Below, in pieces: positions 50,449-58,774 of a stretch of 64,000 bases of DNA. The notes beneath the pieces are model-generated. The model worked only from the letters and a program-made list of their open reading frames with translations. It was not told where the DNA came from and did no database searches. The stretch covers positions 62,001-126,000 of the forward strand of contig NZ_LGKO01000006.1 in NCBI RefSeq assembly GCF_001306145.1, given 5' to 3'. Both the position numbers and the translations under genes were made by a program. Positions within the stretch are counted from its first letter, which is position 1. Every line of letters starts with the position of its first letter. The DNA comes from Thermanaerothrix daxensis. Lineage in GTDB: Bacteria > Chloroflexota > Anaerolineae > Anaerolineales > Anaerolineaceae.

Positions 50449-52872
50449 TCATTCCAGAATCTCAGGCGGCGCGGCGGGTTCATCGGTTTCACGTGAAACA
50501 CTCACGGGCGGGCGCACCGTGGCCGTCCCCAGACGGCCGTTGTGCTCGGCATCCGGGTGCAGGAAGGCCACTGCCACGCCCTTTTCGTCGCTCATCACCA
50601 AGTCCAGATGGTGGTCGGGGCAGTAATCGCTGACGCGAATCAGGCGCAGGGCCTCGCCCAGGGCGTGGTGATTGGGCAGGACCTCGTGCAGGCGGTTGGG
50701 GGTCTCGTAGAAGAAGGCGCGCGCAAAGCGGGTGTGGCGGTCGTCCAGGTCAATGGCCAGCGGGTAAATCTGCGATTCGAGCAGGTCCTGGAAAAAGTGC
50801 GTGCCCAGCGAGGGCTCCGGCGGTAGTCCCAGGCTGTGCCCGGTCAGTTCCACCAGCGCACGCGCGTGGTACACATCCCCGTAGCCCACCGGCACCCCCA
50901 GATCGGGGTTGGAACTGCCCCAGCGCCCCGGCCCGATCATGATGAAGCACGTCCCGGCCAGGGCCGTGTTGAGCCGCCCAATCGCGCGCGCCAGTTCCTG
51001 GCGCAGCAGGTAGGCCGGCAGGGCAAAGTACGTCTCCGGCGGGATGAACACCACGTGGGTGATGCGCTCCACCGTGCCCTCCGGCACCACGAAGTGGGTG
51101 CGGAAGATGATCTGCTCCTCCGGCAGGGCGTGCGGCAGGGCCGCCGCGGCGCGGGGCTGTAACTGACTCTGCGGACGGCATTGGAGCAGGGTCAGGTGCA
51201 GGTGCGGGCCCTCGCCGCTTTCGCGCACCTGGGCGGTGAACTCCACATCCACCGGCACGCCGTAGTGCGTTTCCAGCGTGCGCAGCAACTGGCGCATGGC
51301 GGCGGCAAAGGGCGTGCGGCGCAGGAAGTCTTCAAAAGTCAGCACCAGGCGGCGCGGATCGCCGGCCAGGTAGCGCCCGCGCAGGGAGGTGAGGAAACCC
51401 TCTTCCTCCACCTGCGCCAGGTAGCGCAGTGCGGGGTAGTCGGCTTTGAGCACCTCCGCCACGGGCAAGGTTTTGAAGGTGTTATCTTCCAGGTCAATGA
51501 CATCCACGTACTGCTGGGAGTAGCGCCGGATCATGCGCACGTCCTTGGAGGGGTGCAGGAGCGGGTGGCTGAGCGCCACCAGGCGCGGAAAATCGTTGCC
51601 CACGCGCTCCACCGCGCGCGTTCCCAGCCCCCACACCAGGCGCACAAAGCCATCCTCGCGCCGGATCTGAGGCGCCCAGCGGTAGAGGTTGCGGCTGAAA
51701 GCCACCCCCGCCGCCTGGGGCAGGAAGTAGCGCCCGTAGCGTTCGCCCTGCACCACCTGGATCAGAATGGCCATGCGCTCGTCGTAATCCAGCAAGCCGC
51801 GCTCCCGGCGGTAGAGCAGAGCATTGGGGTTGAAGGTGGAGGCGTAAACGCGGGCAATGGCGCGCGTGAGCGCGTGCAGGTTCTCTTCCGGGGTGCCCTG
51901 GTTGGGCAGGAAGATGCTCTCGTACTTGCCGGCGAACGCCGTACCGAAGTTATCTTCCAGCAGGCTGGAGGAGCGCACGATCAGCGGCTGTTTGCCCACA
52001 TTGCTGAGCAGAATCTCCAATTTTTGCAGGACGTCCGGCGGAAACTCGCCCGCCTCGCAATCGCGCACGATCTGCGGGTACTCGGCGCGCATCTCGGCTT
52101 CGGTCTTGTACTTCTGGTCGTTCCAGTGGTAGAGGTTGTTGATGGCCATGAAGGCGTAGTGCACGTCCGCGCCGAGGAAGTAGGATTCGGGGATGCTCAG
52201 GCTCACCCCGGGCCCCAAATCGGCCACCGCTTGCAGGATGCGGTGGGCCAGGATCATCCCCGCGGCTTTGCCGCCGATGCGCCCGGGGCCGATCTTGCGC
52301 CGCCGGATGTGCAGCAGATCGCCCACGGTGAACCAGCGCCGCGCAATGGTCACGTAGGGCAACTGGTCGCTGATCAGGTGGCGGATGAGCACCACCTTGG
52401 TTTCCTGCAGGCGCGCCTCATAGCGGGCGCGCTGGGGTGGGGGCAGGCGCTCGATGGTGAGGGCCTGCTCGAAGACCAGGTCAATCGGGGCCAGTTCGGG
52501 ATTGATGGAGAGCATCAGCCCGGCGGCATCCACGCCGCGCTCGCTGAGCACCTCGGCGATCAGGCGCTCCAGGTCATCCAGGGTGAGGTACTGGCTGAAT
52601 TTGAGGTCCGTCAGTTGATCGCGCACGCGCGCCAGGCGCATCTCCCACACCTCGGCCGGCTCCTCGCTGAAGGGATCGCGCAGTCCCTCGCGGCTCTGTG
52701 AGCGCACCGCCAGTTCGCGCGCCTCCGCCTCAAACGCTGCCGGCGTGACCAATCCGCGGGCATATAATTCGCGCCGCATCCGTTCGCGGATGCGGCTGCT
52801 GAGGATCGGATATTGCCCAAGGGTGAGGTAAATCTCGATCAGGCGATCGGTCTGACTGGACGGAAACCCCAT
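50449..52872 (-). CDS. PEP/pyruvate-binding (PPDK_N-type) domain protein
   Basis: 807 residues. N-terminal 200 residues are helical (RRELYARGLVTPAAFEAEA). The ATP-grasp-like PPDK_N region (about 195-480) has IGPGRIGGKAAGMILAHRIL, KQPLIVRSSSLLEDNFGTAFAGKYESIF and GVAFSRNLYRW. The C-terminal part has MIGPGRWGSSNPDLGVPVGYGDV and THFFQDLLESQIYPLAI. It lacks the phosphohistidine swivelling domain and the PEP-binding barrel, so it is not a complete PEP synthase. Such proteins occur in several bacteria, with unknown reaction. It is 6 bases downstream of dnaN, so it is co-transcribed. Confidence 0.78.
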   Translation of the reverse strand: MGFPSSQTDRLIEIYLTLGQYPILSSRIRERMRRELYARGLVTPAAFEAEARELAVRSQSREGLRDPFSEEPAEVWEMRLARVRDQLTDLKFSQYLTLDDLERLIAEVLSERGVDAAGLMLSINPELAPIDLVFEQALTIERLPPPQRARYEARLQETKVVLIRHLISDQLPYVTIARRWFTVGDLLHIRRRKIGPGRIGGKAAGMILAHRILQAVADLGPGVSLSIPESYFLGADVHYAFMAINNLYHWNDQKYKTEAEMRAEYPQIVRDCEAGEFPPDVLQKLEILLSNVGKQPLIVRSSSLLEDNFGTAFAGKYESIFLPNQGTPEENLHALTRAIARVYASTFNPNALLYRRERGLLDYDERMAILIQVVQGERYGRYFLPQAAGVAFSRNLYRWAPQIRREDGFVRLVWGLGTRAVERVGNDFPRLVALSHPLLHPSKDVRMIRRYSQQYVDVIDLEDNTFKTLPVAEVLKADYPALRYLAQVEEEGFLTSLRGRYLAGDPRRLVLTFEDFLRRTPFAAAMRQLLRTLETHYGVPVDVEFTAQVRESGEGPHLHLTLLQCRPQSQLQPRAAAALPHALPEEQIIFRTHFVVPEGTVERITHVVFIPPETYFALPAYLLRQELARAIGRLNTALAGTCFIMIGPGRWGSSNPDLGVPVGYGDVYHARALVELTGHSLGLPPEPSLGTHFFQDLLESQIYPLAIDLDDRHTRFARAFFYETPNRLHEVLPNHHALGEALRLIRVSDYCPDHHLDLVMSDEKGVAVAFLHPDAEHNGRLGTATVRPPVSVSRETDEPAAPPEILE
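50486..50499. promoter_or_regulatory. parS site 2, inside the end of the PPDK_N gene
   Basis: A second perfect GTTTCACGTGAAAC, 121 bases from site 1. It lies in the last codons of the minus-strand gene and encodes V-S-R-E-T there, in a poorly conserved C-terminal tail. Confidence 0.88.
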
Positions 52873-52878
52873 TGCCTC

Positions 52879-54009
52879 CTAACCTAAGTGCATCGGCATC
52901 AACACGTGAATAAACGATTCATCGCCAATTGGCCGGATGGTGACCGGGGCGTTGTTGGCGTTCATCTCCAGGGCGAAACTGGGGGTTTTGATCACATCCA
53001 GCACCTCGCGCAGGAAGCGCACGTTGAAGGCGATCAGCAAGCCCGGCCCCTCGATGTTGGCATCCAGGCTCACCTGGGTGGCGCCGGTCTGCTCGGATTG
53101 GGCGGAGACCTCCACCAGGCCGGGGGCATCCGCGCGGGGCTGCAGGTTCAGCCGTACCACGTTGTTGCCCTCGCGGGCGATGATCTCGGCCTGCCGGCAG
53201 GCCTTGGCGAAGGCGCCGGTCGAAAGCACGACGTGGGTGCGCGCGGCGCGCGGAATGATGACCTTGTAGTCGGGGAAGTTGCCCTCGATCAGTTGCGAAA
53301 CCAGTTCGACCTCCCGCTGGCGGAAGACCACCTGGCCGCGCCCGGGCGGGACGAGCATGGTCACGGTTTGCTCGCCATCGGTCAGGATGCGCGCCAGTTC
53401 GTTGAGCGCGCGCGCCGGGACGATGAGGCGCAGGGGGGCCGCGGCAGGAGTTTCCAACGTCATCTTGCGCACCGAGATGCGGAAGCCGTCTGTGGCGGCA
53501 AAGGTCACTTCCTCACCGGCAATCTCGATCAGCACGCCTTGCAGCACGGGGCGGTTTTCGTCGGTGGAGGCGGCGAACACCACCTGCTGGATCATCTCCT
53601 TGAGTTCGGCGGCTTTGAAGACGAGGCCATCACTGCTGTCGGGGGCGGGCATGGGCGGAAATTCATCCGCCGAGATGCCGCGCAATTCGGCCTGGCTGCT
53701 ACTGCACTGCAGGCTGAGGATGTTGCCGCTGCCGACTTTGAGGCCGAGGGCAATGCTTTCGCTGGGGAAGACGCTGACCATGTCGCTCAGCGTGCGCGCG
53801 GGCACAGTCAGTGCGCCCTCTTCGGCAATCTGCGCCGGGATCCAGCAAGAGATGCCCAGTTCCAGGTTGGTGGCCGAGAGGCGCAGGCGGCCCTCGTCGG
53901 TGGCCAGCAGGACGTTGGAGAGCACCGGCAGGGTGCTGCGCGTGGCGACTGCACGTGAGACCAGGCTCAGGCCATGGGCTAAATGGGGTTGCTGAACGGT
54001 GAGTTTCAT
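52879..54009 (-). CDS. dnaN: DNA polymerase III sliding clamp (beta subunit)
   Basis: 376 residues from ATG 54009 (MKLTVQQPHLAHGL), with GGGAGGG upstream. Three clamp domains: TLPVLSNVLLATDEGRLRLSATNLELGI (about 28-55), RPVLQGVLIEIAGEEVTFAATDGFRIS (about 155-181), and the C-terminal FNVRFLREVLDVI with the end VLMPMHLG, close to the usual MPMR-x. It encircles DNA to hold the replicative polymerase. In many bacteria dnaN adjoins dnaA and oriC; here the candidate oriC lies 12-14 kb to the left and dnaA is not in the window. Confidence 0.96.
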   Translation of the reverse strand: MKLTVQQPHLAHGLSLVSRAVATRSTLPVLSNVLLATDEGRLRLSATNLELGISCWIPAQIAEEGALTVPARTLSDMVSVFPSESIALGLKVGSGNILSLQCSSSQAELRGISADEFPPMPAPDSSDGLVFKAAELKEMIQQVVFAASTDENRPVLQGVLIEIAGEEVTFAATDGFRISVRKMTLETPAAAPLRLIVPARALNELARILTDGEQTVTMLVPPGRGQVVFRQREVELVSQLIEGNFPDYKVIIPRAARTHVVLSTGAFAKACRQAEIIAREGNNVVRLNLQPRADAPGLVEVSAQSEQTGATQVSLDANIEGPGLLIAFNVRFLREVLDVIKTPSFALEMNANNAPVTIRPIGDESFIHVLMPMHLG

Positions 54010-54057
54010 GTTGGCTGCCACCCTCCCGCAAGATGCGCATTGAGAAACTTTGCCAAA

Positions 54058-54086
54058 AGTATACAACGAGAGTGCCCAAATGACCA
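54058..54086 (-). promoter_or_regulatory. dnaN promoter
   Basis: Minus strand TGGTCA (54081-54086), 17-base spacer, TATACT (54058-54063). The start codon follows about 50 bases later. Confidence 0.5.
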
Positions 54087-54209
54087 GTCTTTCACGCTGC
54101 CCAAAAAACTCATGCTTGCCCCGGCCTGTGTGTTGTTCGGCCAGGTTGTATAATGGGCTTAGCACGGTCAATGCTCTGGTAGTGAGCGGATAAAAGAGGA
54201 GGCAGCGCA

Positions 54210-54722
54210 ATGCATGTGAAAGCCCTGTTTCAAGACCTGGCTCATGCGGCGGGGATCATCTACAGCCTGATGGTGGAGTTTCCGCCGGAGGAGGCGCGTC
54301 AGCGCCCGGCGCCCGGGGCGTGGTCGGCGCTGGAAGTGCTGGGCCACCTGATCGAGGAGGAGCGCCACGACTTTCGCCCGCGCCTGGAGGGGGTACTCTT
54401 CCACCCCGAACAATCCTGGACGCCGATTGACCCGGCCAGCGCGCCCGAATTGGCCCACTACAACCAGCGCGACCTTGACGAGGTGCTGAGCGAGTTCATG
54501 CGCGAACGCGAGCGCTCGGTGGTCTGGCTGGACAGGATCAGAGAGACGGCGGACTGGGAGGCCACCTACCCGGCGCCTTCGGGCCCGATTCGTGCGGGGG
54601 ATTTGCTGGCGGCGTGGGTGGCGCACGATACCCTGCACCTGCGCCAGTTGGTGGAATTGCGCTACGCGCGCCAGCGCCGCCTGGCCGAGCCGTACCGCGT
54701 GGATTACGCCGGTGAGTGGTGA
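54210..54722 (+). CDS. DinB-like four-helix-bundle protein
   Basis: 170 residues. WSALEVLGHLIEEERHDFRPRLEG (about 38-61) gives the first metal His and LLAAWVAHDTLHLRQLVEL (about 132-150) the H-x-x-x-H pair, the usual DinB/YfiT triad. Family members are thiol-dependent metalloenzymes of mostly unknown substrate. AGAGGAGG lies just before the ATG; a TATAAT at 54149-54154 could be its -10. Divergent from dnaN. Confidence 0.88.
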   Translation: MHVKALFQDLAHAAGIIYSLMVEFPPEEARQRPAPGAWSALEVLGHLIEEERHDFRPRLEGVLFHPEQSWTPIDPASAPELAHYNQRDLDEVLSEFMRERERSVVWLDRIRETADWEATYPAPSGPIRAGDLLAAWVAHDTLHLRQLVELRYARQRRLAEPYRVDYAGEW

Positions 54723-54804
54723 GACCCCACCGCGGATCTGAAATACGGGCGGCACGGGCGTGCCCTGGGTTGCCCCATCCCTATCTGAGAAAGGAATTTT
54801 CCCC

Positions 54805-55317
54805 ATGACTCTGCATGTGCTGGTGGCCTATGCCACCAAGTACGGGGCGACGCGCGGCATTGCCGAGCGCATCGCCGAGGTTTTGCGCCAGGCCGGCCTC
54901 CAGGTCACCCTGGCCGAGGTTGATCGGGCCGGCTCGCCCACTGCCTACGACGCGGTGGTGCTGGGCAGTGGCGTGTACGCCGGGCGCTGGCTGGCGCCTG
55001 CCGCCGCGTATCTGAAAACGCATGCCGGGGCGCTGGCCGAGCGTCCCACCTGGTTGTTTTCCTCCGGGCCAACCGGGAGCGGCGACCCGGTGGCGCTGAT
55101 GCAGGGCTGGCGCTTCCCGCAGGACCTGCAAGCGCTGGCGGAGCAGATCCGTCCGCGGGACGTGGCTTTCTTCCACGGCGCCATCTGGCCGGAGAAATTG
55201 AATCTGGCGGAGCGGCTGATCCTCAAGGCGCTCAAAGCCCCCATCGGTGATTTTCGCGACTGGGCGATGATTGAGGGCTGGGCCCGGCGGATTACGGCGG
55301 CGCTGGCAGAAGCCTGA
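54805..55317 (+). CDS. Flavodoxin-domain protein, HemG-like
   Basis: 170 residues from ATG 54805 (AAAGGAA upstream). LVAYATKYGATRGIAERIAEVL is the FMN phosphate loop (T-K-x-G-x-T), VVLGSGVYAGRWLAPA and WLFSSGPTGSGDP flank the isoalloxazine ring, and VAFFHGAIWPEKLNLAERLILKAL matches protoporphyrinogen-oxidase-like flavodoxins. It may be a menaquinone-dependent protoporphyrinogen IX dehydrogenase or a general flavodoxin-like regulator; no haem genes are adjacent to decide. It is 82 bases after the DinB gene. Confidence 0.85.
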   Translation: MTLHVLVAYATKYGATRGIAERIAEVLRQAGLQVTLAEVDRAGSPTAYDAVVLGSGVYAGRWLAPAAAYLKTHAGALAERPTWLFSSGPTGSGDPVALMQGWRFPQDLQALAEQIRPRDVAFFHGAIWPEKLNLAERLILKALKAPIGDFRDWAMIEGWARRITAALAEA

Positions 55318-55362
55318 GGTGGGTGCGGGCCCCCCCACCGCCAGCGAGCGCAGAGAGACTTA

Positions 55363-55407
55363 CCGCATATCTGGCGTCATTGGCCAGTATAACCGCCAGA
55401 TATGCGG
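55363..55407. repeat. Perfect 14-bp inverted repeat after the flavodoxin gene
   Basis: CCGCATATCTGGCG (55363-55376) and CGCCAGATATGCGG (55394-55407) with a 17-base loop. There is no T-run, so it is not a normal terminator. It resembles a recombinase core site or a small remnant element. Confidence 0.75.
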
Positions 55408-55444
55408 GGTTGGGCGGGCCGTCCACTCGGGGGTGGGGGTATAG

Positions 55445-55573
55445 ATGAAGCGCATGAAGCTTATCTGGACGGCATGGAAAGCATGGGGGTTTGGCCAGAA
55501 AAGCACGCCCTCGCGCTGGCTGACGTTGACGGCCTGGCGGATCCTCCAGCGGCCGGCGCCCGCCCGGCCGTAG
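55445..55573 (+). CDS. Possible small basic protein (42 aa), uncertain
   Basis: ATG 55445 to TAG 55573. The start MKRMKLIWTAWKAWGFGQK has an amphipathic Trp/Lys-rich helix as in several small membrane-associated proteins. A second short frame (ATG 55580) encodes the hydrophobic LLLRVPVLGFAPLLLRPFIG, so the pair could be one small gene broken by a stop and frameshift. The GGGGGTGGGGG upstream is a weak ribosome site. No family recognised. Confidence 0.2.
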   Translation: MKRMKLIWTAWKAWGFGQKSTPSRWLTLTAWRILQRPAPARP

Positions 55574-55896
55574 TTCGGCATGGCGCAGGCCCTTCTGCTC
55601 CGCGTGCCCGTGCTGGGCTTCGCCCCGCTGCTGCTCAGGCCGTTCATCGGCCCGGTGTTTCTCCTCCGGAAAGGAAAGGTGCCCTGTGAGACCGAAGGTT
55701 GTGATTTATGGGGGGTTCGGTAGACGGCCGGCTCACCCTCGGCCCGGAGGTGCTCCTGCTATTCGGCGATCCGCGATGGGAGGCTGTTGCCGCACCGGGT
55801 GAGGCACTTGCATGGTTCCCCCCACACGCACCACCCCCGGGCCTTGCTGGAGGGGAGCGGCTCTCTCGTTCCGAGCCACCATCGGGCGGGGGGTCG

Positions 55897-56177
55897 TTGT
55901 CCCGGGCCCGTGGGTGTGCTATAAACGAAGTGAGATGCGGAAAACCCTGTGTGGGCAGATCCCTGGTCGGAGCGCCCAACCGGACGGGTAAGCGCAGGCC
56001 AGGAAACGGCGGGGGTGAAAGCCCATCCACGGCGCGGGGTCGGCGGGCACCTGGGCCAGGCACCCGCCGGGACTGCCGGAGGGGGGCGGAGGATCTCCCT
56101 TGGCGTGGCGTGAATGCCCTGCCCGCGCGGCGTTTCCACCGAAGACCTGAGGTACTGGTGCTGAAAGGAGGTGGCCC
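55897..56177 (+). promoter_or_regulatory. Promoter and long structured 5' leader of the winged-helix gene
   Basis: TTGTCC (55897-55902), 17-base spacer, TATAAA (55920-55925) with a TGC extension. The leader (about 55932-56177, 246 bases) has no protein-like frame and several strong hairpins, for example GGCGGG/CCCGCC near 56049-56075. The last hairpin pairs CACC (about 56140) with GGTG (about 56160), while CCACC can alternatively pair with the GGTGG of the ribosome site AAAGGAGGTGG. This suggests regulated initiation (riboswitch or protein-binding leader). No known riboswitch class was recognised. Confidence 0.4.
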
Positions 56178-57065
56178 ATGCAGGCAATCCGGCTTTGGCC
56201 CACGGCGCTGGAAGCGCTCCGCGCGCTGGGCCGACAGTACACCCCCGAGATGAATCGGGTGGCGGCCGAGTTGCGCCTGCCCGACTGGCATGGCTGGTTA
56301 TTGGAGGCATGGTTGTTCACTCCCGAACCCATCTCGGCGGCGCGCTTGCGCCTGCGTTCTCCCTACACGTCCCCCCAGTGGTACAACGAGCGCCTGGCCG
56401 CCGCGGCCGGGCAGGGGTTCCTGGCAGAGGTGCCCGGCACGCCGCAGGCCTACAGCCTGACCGAGTTGGGCCGGTGGGCCGCCGAACGGCTGGTTGAGGC
56501 CGGGTATGCGCAGATGACCACGCTCCAGCCCCTGCCGGAGGAGGCCTTGGAGCACCTGGCCGATCTCCTCATGCGTCTGGTGCGGTCTTGCCTGGCGGCC
56601 CCCGAGCCCCCCGAAAAGGAGTGCTTGCGGCTCTCGCGGAGGATGGACCCCGGCGCGGAGGCGTGTGGGGTGATTCGCATTGATCAGTATTTGAGCGATT
56701 TGGCAGCCTACCGCGACGACGCTCACCTGGCCGCCTGGCGCCCTCACGCCGTGGAAGGACCGGCGTGGGAGGCCTTCACCTACCTTTGGCGCGGGGAGGC
56801 CGCCACGCTGGATGACCTGTGCCAGAAGTTGAAGCACCGCGGCTTTACGCGCGAGGATTACCAATGCGCGCTGGCAGCGCTGCTCGAGCGCGGCTGGGTG
56901 GCAGAAAGCGCAGGGGCCTACCGGGTGACCGAGGTGGGAAACGAAATCCGCCAGGCGGCCGAGGAAACGACGGATCGCTACTTTTATGCCCCCTGGGCTT
57001 GCCTGAGCGCGGAGGAAGTGGCAGACCTGCAGAGCGCGCTGGTGCGCTTTCGCGACGCGCTGTAA
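56178..57065 (+). CDS. Winged-helix (SCO6045-like) domain protein
   Basis: 295 residues. The N-terminal half (about 20-100) and the C-terminal half (about 195-260: LDDLCQKLKHRGFTREDYQCALAALLERGWVAESAGAYRVTEVGNEIRQAA) each look like a winged helix with a wing strand YRVTEVG. The end DRYFYAPWACLSAEEVADLQ is a recognisable family tail in actinobacterial and chloroflexal DinB/helix-turn-helix-type proteins. It has no ligand pocket motif that I can name. Strong AAAGGAGG precedes the ATG. Expression may be governed by the long leader. Confidence 0.6.
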   Translation: MQAIRLWPTALEALRALGRQYTPEMNRVAAELRLPDWHGWLLEAWLFTPEPISAARLRLRSPYTSPQWYNERLAAAAGQGFLAEVPGTPQAYSLTELGRWAAERLVEAGYAQMTTLQPLPEEALEHLADLLMRLVRSCLAAPEPPEKECLRLSRRMDPGAEACGVIRIDQYLSDLAAYRDDAHLAAWRPHAVEGPAWEAFTYLWRGEAATLDDLCQKLKHRGFTREDYQCALAALLERGWVAESAGAYRVTEVGNEIRQAAEETTDRYFYAPWACLSAEEVADLQSALVRFRDAL

Positions 57066-57216
57066 AAGCCTGCGGGGTTGCGGCTTACCGGCCCGTTGGG
57101 CGGCGCGGTGGGACCATCGCCGCGGGGCCGGCGGGGTCCTGGGCGCATGCGGGGTTCTGGTGGGGGTGCCCCGTTGAACCGGTGGAAATGGGGGAAAACC
57201 GCTCTTCCCCCAGGGG

Positions 57217-57840
57217 GTGATCACGCTGACCGGCCACACCTACGTGGATGCCAACAGCCCGCGGGCGTACCTCGTGGACGAGGCGGGCCAAACTAAAATT
57301 AAAAGGTGGATAGCACCTGGATACCGGGATCTCCAATGGTAAATATGTGTTCGGACTGTCCGCCGGGGATGGTGATATTGAGGAGCATAATACAGGCGAT
57401 AGCCTCAAGGCCTACCTGTATCGAGACGACAGCCCGGACCTCAAAAAACAAACGCGGTGGTTGACGGCGGACTTTGGCACTCACCAATAAGGACGAGAAA
57501 TGGCAGGTGGATGTCTGGTGCTTTGATTGCACTGCGGAAGGGGTAGTGTTCGAGTACCGCGAATTTACCGGCCTGGAAGGGGGAACGAAGCACAATACGG
57601 GCCTGCTTACCGGGGACTATTCCCTTCTGCGGCATCGTCGGGCAGGCGGCGCTGTACATATAAATGCGGATGACGTTCAACTGGTGATCTGGGAGGCCTA
57701 CATGGTATGGAAGCGGTCCCGAATGGCAGGCGGTGGTGGATTTTATCACGGAGGAAGGGGAGGAAACCCGGAATGTCAATGTGCTGTGTGTGGACAGGGA
57801 GTTTGTCAAGTTCGAAGTCCCGCCCTCGTGCTGGGGCTCT
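57217..57840 (+). pseudogene. Multiply frameshifted remnant of an unidentified protein gene
   Basis: Protein-like sequence jumps between frames: VITLTGHTYVDANSPRAYLVDEAG (from 57217), then YVFGLSAGDGDIEEHNTGDSL and LKAYLYRDDSPDLKKQTRW (57320-57490), then DEKWQVDVWCFDCTAEGVVFE and EYREFTGLEGGTKHNTGLL (57474-57620), then WYGSGPEWQAVVDFITEEGE and VNVLCVDREFVKFEVPPSCW (about 57700-57840). At least three frame changes are needed to join them. The region is less GC-rich than its flanks. Family unknown; the acidic, beta-rich character suggests an extracellular protein. A sequencing error cannot explain all breaks. Confidence 0.6.
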
Positions 57841-58152
57841 CAACGTCATCCCCCTTGCCCGGAACCCCTTTAGAAGGGCAAAGGGGGGTGACGCAGGGCT
57901 GGGGGGTGGCGGGGCCACGGTGCCGCACCCCCCGCCGATTTAAGGGCAGGGGGATAAGGCGCAAGGTGCGCCTCGAGAGCCGGCCCAGCCCCAAACCGGC
58001 GCTCAGCGGGCGGGCATTTGCTTTTCCGCCCGCGGGGGTGTTGACACCCCGGCGCGGGGCGCGGTAGACTAATGATAGGGCACCGCCCCCGCCCGGAGGC
58101 GTCGCTCCTTGCCGTGGGTCACGCACCCGGCTGGTGGGGTGCCCCTGACTCT
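57841..58152. other. GC-rich non-coding region with an orphan promoter-like element
   Basis: No gene is supported. TTGACA (58041-58046), an 18-base spacer and TAGACT (58065-58070) point rightward, but the next gene is on the minus strand. About 80 bases of structured sequence follow (GCACCC/GGGTGC near 58125-58142), so a small RNA is possible. Confidence 0.35.
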
Positions 58153-58734
58153 TTAGAAGTCTTCCGGGTGTACGTAGGGTGCGCTCCACAGGGCCACCTG
58201 CATCACCACCGATTTGAACCAGGCCTGGTGCATCTTTTCCACCTCTTCGGGGCTGTGGCCTTTACGCGCCAGGAAGGGTTTGATGGTGGCGGTGATGGGG
58301 TAGATAAAAGCCACCAGATAGCGGTGATGCACGATCGGCACGGCCTCGACGCCGTCGGTGCGGTTTTTCTTACTGCGGTGGTGGCGCAAGCCGATCTCGT
58401 GCTGGTAGTTCAGCCAGTCCTGATCGTAGGGGCGGGTGCAGGTATCCAGGATCCACTGCCCAAACCGCCGGCGTACGGCAGCCAGGTATTCGGCGTTGGG
58501 GTTGCCGTGGCCATCGGTGAAGTAGTAAACCAGGTGGGGGTGAGAACCCACAAACCCGTACCATACGTCCAGGATCTCTTCGATCTGGTCGGCCAGCACC
58601 TCACCGGCCAGACGCAGGTAGTGCTCGTCTTCCGGGCCGAAGAGCACGGCCTGTTTGAGGTGCTCCAGATCGGTCGGGCTTAGCGGGGAACGCGCTTCCG
58701 TCAAGCCATAGGTGTAACCGGGAATGGCGCTCAT
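58153..58734 (-). CDS. Protoglobin-domain protein
   Basis: 193 residues, the length of archaeal/bacterial single-domain protoglobins. GYTYG at the N terminus, LADQIEEILDVWYGFVGSHPHLVYYF (B/E helices), QDWLNYQHEIGLRHH (proximal His in the F helix, about 117-123) and the C-terminal AWFKSVVMQVALWSAPYVHPEDF are typical. It binds haem with O2, NO or CO in the cytosol. It is followed on the same strand (upstream in transcription) by a glutaredoxin-like and a MarR gene, forming a probable three-gene operon. Confidence 0.9.
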   Translation of the reverse strand: MSAIPGYTYGLTEARSPLSPTDLEHLKQAVLFGPEDEHYLRLAGEVLADQIEEILDVWYGFVGSHPHLVYYFTDGHGNPNAEYLAAVRRRFGQWILDTCTRPYDQDWLNYQHEIGLRHHRSKKNRTDGVEAVPIVHHRYLVAFIYPITATIKPFLARKGHSPEEVEKMHQAWFKSVVMQVALWSAPYVHPEDF

Positions 58735-58774
58735 GGTGAACCTCCTTTTGGGGATAGATGGGAATGCAGAGGGT

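Noticed and set aside
55930-56170. Cobalamin riboswitch or RNase P RNA in the leader
   Set aside because: There is an AGGAAA...GGGTGAAAGCCC stretch that looks superficially similar, but the cobalamin B12-box-like 3' core and the RNase P GAGGAAAGTCC core are missing.
55708-56253. A 181-codon plus-strand open frame
   Set aside because: Low-complexity Gly/Arg/Pro translation, no family, overlaps the winged-helix gene start and covers the structured leader.
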